Positions 28,003 through 29,838 of a stretch of 29,838 nt of DNA are shown piece by piece. Position 1 is the first letter of the stretch, and each line of letters begins with the position of its first letter. The position numbers and the translations under genes were made by a program. The notes beneath the pieces were generated by a model. It was not told the origin of the DNA and ran no database searches. It saw only the letters and a program-made list of their open reading frames with translations. This DNA is from an uncultured Lentisphaeraceae bacterium (GTDB lineage Bacteria; Verrucomicrobiota; Kiritimatiellia; RFP12; DVOR01), in the NCBI GenBank assembly GCA_937892925.1, contig CALBHX010000007.1:1-29838 (forward strand), written 5' to 3'.

Positions 28003-29605
28003 GAGCACGGTTAGTCCAAAGGGTGGGGTAGAACAGGCGCATAAACCGGCGTAGTGCGGCTTCGCCATCTGGTGTCTGGAAATCGTGTTGAGGCGAACTG
28101 ACGGTGAGCATCGCCCAGCGTTGAATTCGGTTGTGTATGGAGCGTTCCCAGGCGTCTCCCACCACGCGCTGCAGGTTGGAGACGGTGGCGCCTGAAGCAT
28201 GAATGAAAAGGTAGGCAAATCCGCTGCGGCCGGATTGCTGCTCTCGGGTAAGTGAAAAGCAGGCCATGGGGACGCCAGGCAGGATTTCACGCACGCGCCG
28301 TTCGCTCATGACAAATCCTTGCGCCGGGAGGCAAAGTTCCGGCCGATGGATGGACATTCGGTTCCGCCCGGCGATCACAAGCGCTACGGTGAAGACGTCG
28401 CCATTTTCCAGCCGGTAGGTAACTTTACGGTTTTGTGTATCTGCCGGGAGAATGTCTAATTCGGCTCGCGTAATCCGCTGTAATTCGCCTCCGCACTGCG
28501 GGCAAACTTTTGGTGGCGGCGTTGTTGCGGGGAATGTTCCGCTCCATAGGCACAGGCGGTTCTGGCAGAACCAGGGGTAGAACATTTCCATTCCCGGCAA
28601 CGCCGAGAAGGCGGGGCGCAAAAAGGCATCACTTTCGTAAATCAGCGGCGGTTGATGCCGCGCGTATAGACCGAAGAGTGGAAGCCCCGCCGCTAGGCAC
28701 ACCCAGCCAGCCCAGACTCGGCGGGAGATCGGCGTGATGGATTCCGGCGTTAACGTGCGCTCAGGCCGTGATGTTTCTTTTTTCCGCAGCCAATCTGCCA
28801 GCCCGAAAACGGCTGCGGCATAGACTGGGGCAATGAAGAAAAGGGCGTTATCATGCAGGATCAGGCCTGCAGCTTGCCCGGCCATGCAGCACGTCAGCGC
28901 TGTAGCGAGCAGCCGCAGAATATTTCCAAGAAAAGCAATCGGCAGGCTTGCCCCGAAAAGCACCCAGCGCCCCCAGATGCTTTTCAGGGTTACAGCGCCG
29001 TAGGCGGCGGTGCCCACGAAGAGTGCCACAAGCGATCGAATGCCGCTGCATGGATCGGCCACGTCTAGCTGAAAAGGGGTGGAGCCTGCAGAGAGGATGG
29101 CGGTGCCGGATTGTTTTACCGGAACGCCTAGTCCATTCAGCAGAAATGCCGTTACGGTTACCGAGGCGCGGCGTAGGGGCACGGTGAAGTTATCCAGAAA
29201 TCCGACCGGCATCACAAAGGCCAGCAAGAGAATCGGGAACCAGATCTCACGAAGCGTTTTCCGGCCGTAACAGGCGAGAGGCAGCGCCAGCAGCAACAGC
29301 ACAGCTGCCAGCTGGCAAAAGCGCGTCTGCCCGCCGCGAAGCCCCAGAAAGAGCAGCCCTGCTGCGAGCAAAATCAGCGGACATGCCAGCCATGGCTCCG
29401 GCGTGCCCAGTGAGGCTGCGATGCGTTTCCGCCGAAGCCACAGCAGCAGGCCGCTTAATACAGGCACCATCCACACAAACTCCATGTGCTGGGAGAGATC
29501 ACCGCAATCGCTGATGACGCCCTCTACAGCCGGTTGCAGCCACCCCCAGGCCAATAAGACCAACAGGGCAAAAACCGTGTGCCGAATCCACCGCCGCTCC
29601 CTCAC
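27995..29605 (-). CDS. Exosortase fused to an EpsI-like domain, with an internal zinc ribbon
   Basis: A 536-residue membrane protein. Residues ~10-275 form a multi-pass exosortase core with the catalytic triad in its usual places: DPCSGIRSL (Cys186), NILRLL (Arg231) and LHDNALFF (His251). Such enzymes cut C-terminal sorting tails (PEP-CTERM type) at the inner membrane and pass the protein to the surface. After one more membrane segment (~299-315), residues ~345-375 hold CQNRLC...CPQCGGEL (C347, C352, C368, C371), a zinc-ribbon-like insertion. Residues ~380-520 are EpsI-like (DUF3485) with MSIHRPELCLPAQGF. Start GTG 29605 follows GGAGG and overlaps the preceding stop by GTGA. None of the complete secreted proteins in the window has a recognisable sorting tail. 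Confidence 0.88.
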   Translation of the reverse strand: MRERRWIRHTVFALLVLLAWGWLQPAVEGVISDCGDLSQHMEFVWMVPVLSGLLLWLRRKRIAASLGTPEPWLACPLILLAAGLLFLGLRGGQTRFCQLAAVLLLLALPLACYGRKTLREIWFPILLLAFVMPVGFLDNFTVPLRRASVTVTAFLLNGLGVPVKQSGTAILSAGSTPFQLDVADPCSGIRSLVALFVGTAAYGAVTLKSIWGRWVLFGASLPIAFLGNILRLLATALTCCMAGQAAGLILHDNALFFIAPVYAAAVFGLADWLRKKETSRPERTLTPESITPISRRVWAGWVCLAAGLPLFGLYARHQPPLIYESDAFLRPAFSALPGMEMFYPWFCQNRLCLWSGTFPATTPPPKVCPQCGGELQRITRAELDILPADTQNRKVTYRLENGDVFTVALVIAGRNRMSIHRPELCLPAQGFVMSERRVREILPGVPMACFSLTREQQSGRSGFAYLFIHASGATVSNLQRVVGDAWERSIHNRIQRWAMLTVSSPQHDFQTPDGEAALRRFMRLFYPTLWTNRAHD

Positions 29606-29838
29606 AATGCCTCCTCTGGTTGTTGCGCGCGCACTGCAAAAACACGAAAGCTCTCACGCCCGCCAGTCTTGACTTCTCCGGGGCGGATTTGCCGCCCAAC
29701 GGAAGGCGGCACCTGCGCCAAATCGGCCTCGTTTACAATCAGGATGTCCGCATCGTCCACCACAAGCCGGTCGGAATAGGCCACTCGCCTGGCAGTTTTT
29801 CGCAGAGGCCACACCAGCTGCGCACAGACGCCCGGGCT
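29602..29838 (-). CDS. 3' end of an unidentified gene upstream of the exosortase
   Basis: An open frame enters from the window end and stops at 29604-29602, overlapping the exosortase GTG by GTGA, so it is almost surely the preceding operon gene. The 78 visible residues include VVDDADILIVNEADLAQVP and RPGEVKTGGRESFRVFAV. The last segment vaguely recalls the C-terminal end of class III cyclase domains (a GEVxxKG...VxVYxV pattern), but this is too weak to name it. An in-frame GTG at 29814 is present, but the frame is open beyond it, so the true start probably lies outside. Confidence 0.6.
   Translation of the reverse strand, partial: SPGVCAQLVWPLRKTARRVAYSDRLVVDDADILIVNEADLAQVPPSVGRQIRPGEVKTGGRESFRVFAVRAQQPEEAL

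Overview
The window is high-GC bacterial DNA from what looks like a member of the PVC group, most likely Kiritimatiellota or a close relative. That placement is inference from gene content: very large secreted LamG / beta-strand-repeat and CotH / lamin-tail proteins, a fused exosortase-EpsI protein, and a PlsX-FabD-FabG-ACP block. No rRNA or tRNA gene was seen to confirm it.

Layout. (1) 1-9535, mostly minus strand: the 3' tail of an unidentified plus-strand ORF; a 1644-residue secreted LamG/beta-repeat protein with its own promoter and terminator; a secreted alkaline-phosphatase/phosphodiesterase-family enzyme with its own promoter; a gap holding a candidate ~70-nt plus-strand small RNA; and a two-gene unit of a secreted C10-type cysteine peptidase fusion and a glyoxalase-II-like metallo-hydrolase. 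(2) 9813-14346, plus strand: a housekeeping unit coaD - DUF177 - rpmF - plsX - fabD - fabG - acpP linking CoA and acyl-carrier supply to fatty-acid and phospholipid synthesis. It starts from an extended -10 promoter that would make the coaD message almost leaderless, and ends at a clear terminator. (3) 14428-19722, plus strand: a 1716-residue secreted CotH-kinase-like protein with its own promoter and terminator, followed by GC-rich palindromes that resemble one upstream of coaD. (4) 20102-24890, plus strand: an AT-rich control region with inverted repeats, a 29-codon ORF with a strong ribosome site, a leader of three hairpins, an AAA+ protein that joins a Clp-N-like region, a degenerate Clp-like AAA module and an intact FtsH/proteasome-like AAA module, and a 631-residue protein of unknown family. 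(5) 24983-29838, minus strand: a tightly overlapping operon of an unidentified gene (cut by the window end), exosortase-EpsI fusion, DUF192, PFL-activase-like radical SAM enzyme, KtrB/TrkH potassium channel subunit and YraN.

The part most likely to be an undescribed system is region 4: a dedicated regulatory region, a micropeptide, a structured leader and an unusual dual-AAA protein coupled to an orphan partner. Its function cannot be read from the sequence. A remodelling or quality-control ATPase with the 631-residue protein as adaptor or client is the simplest guess. Second in interest are the candidate small RNA at 6732-6805, the leaderless coaD promoter, the zinc-ribbon insertion in the exosortase fusion, and the dispersed palindromes.
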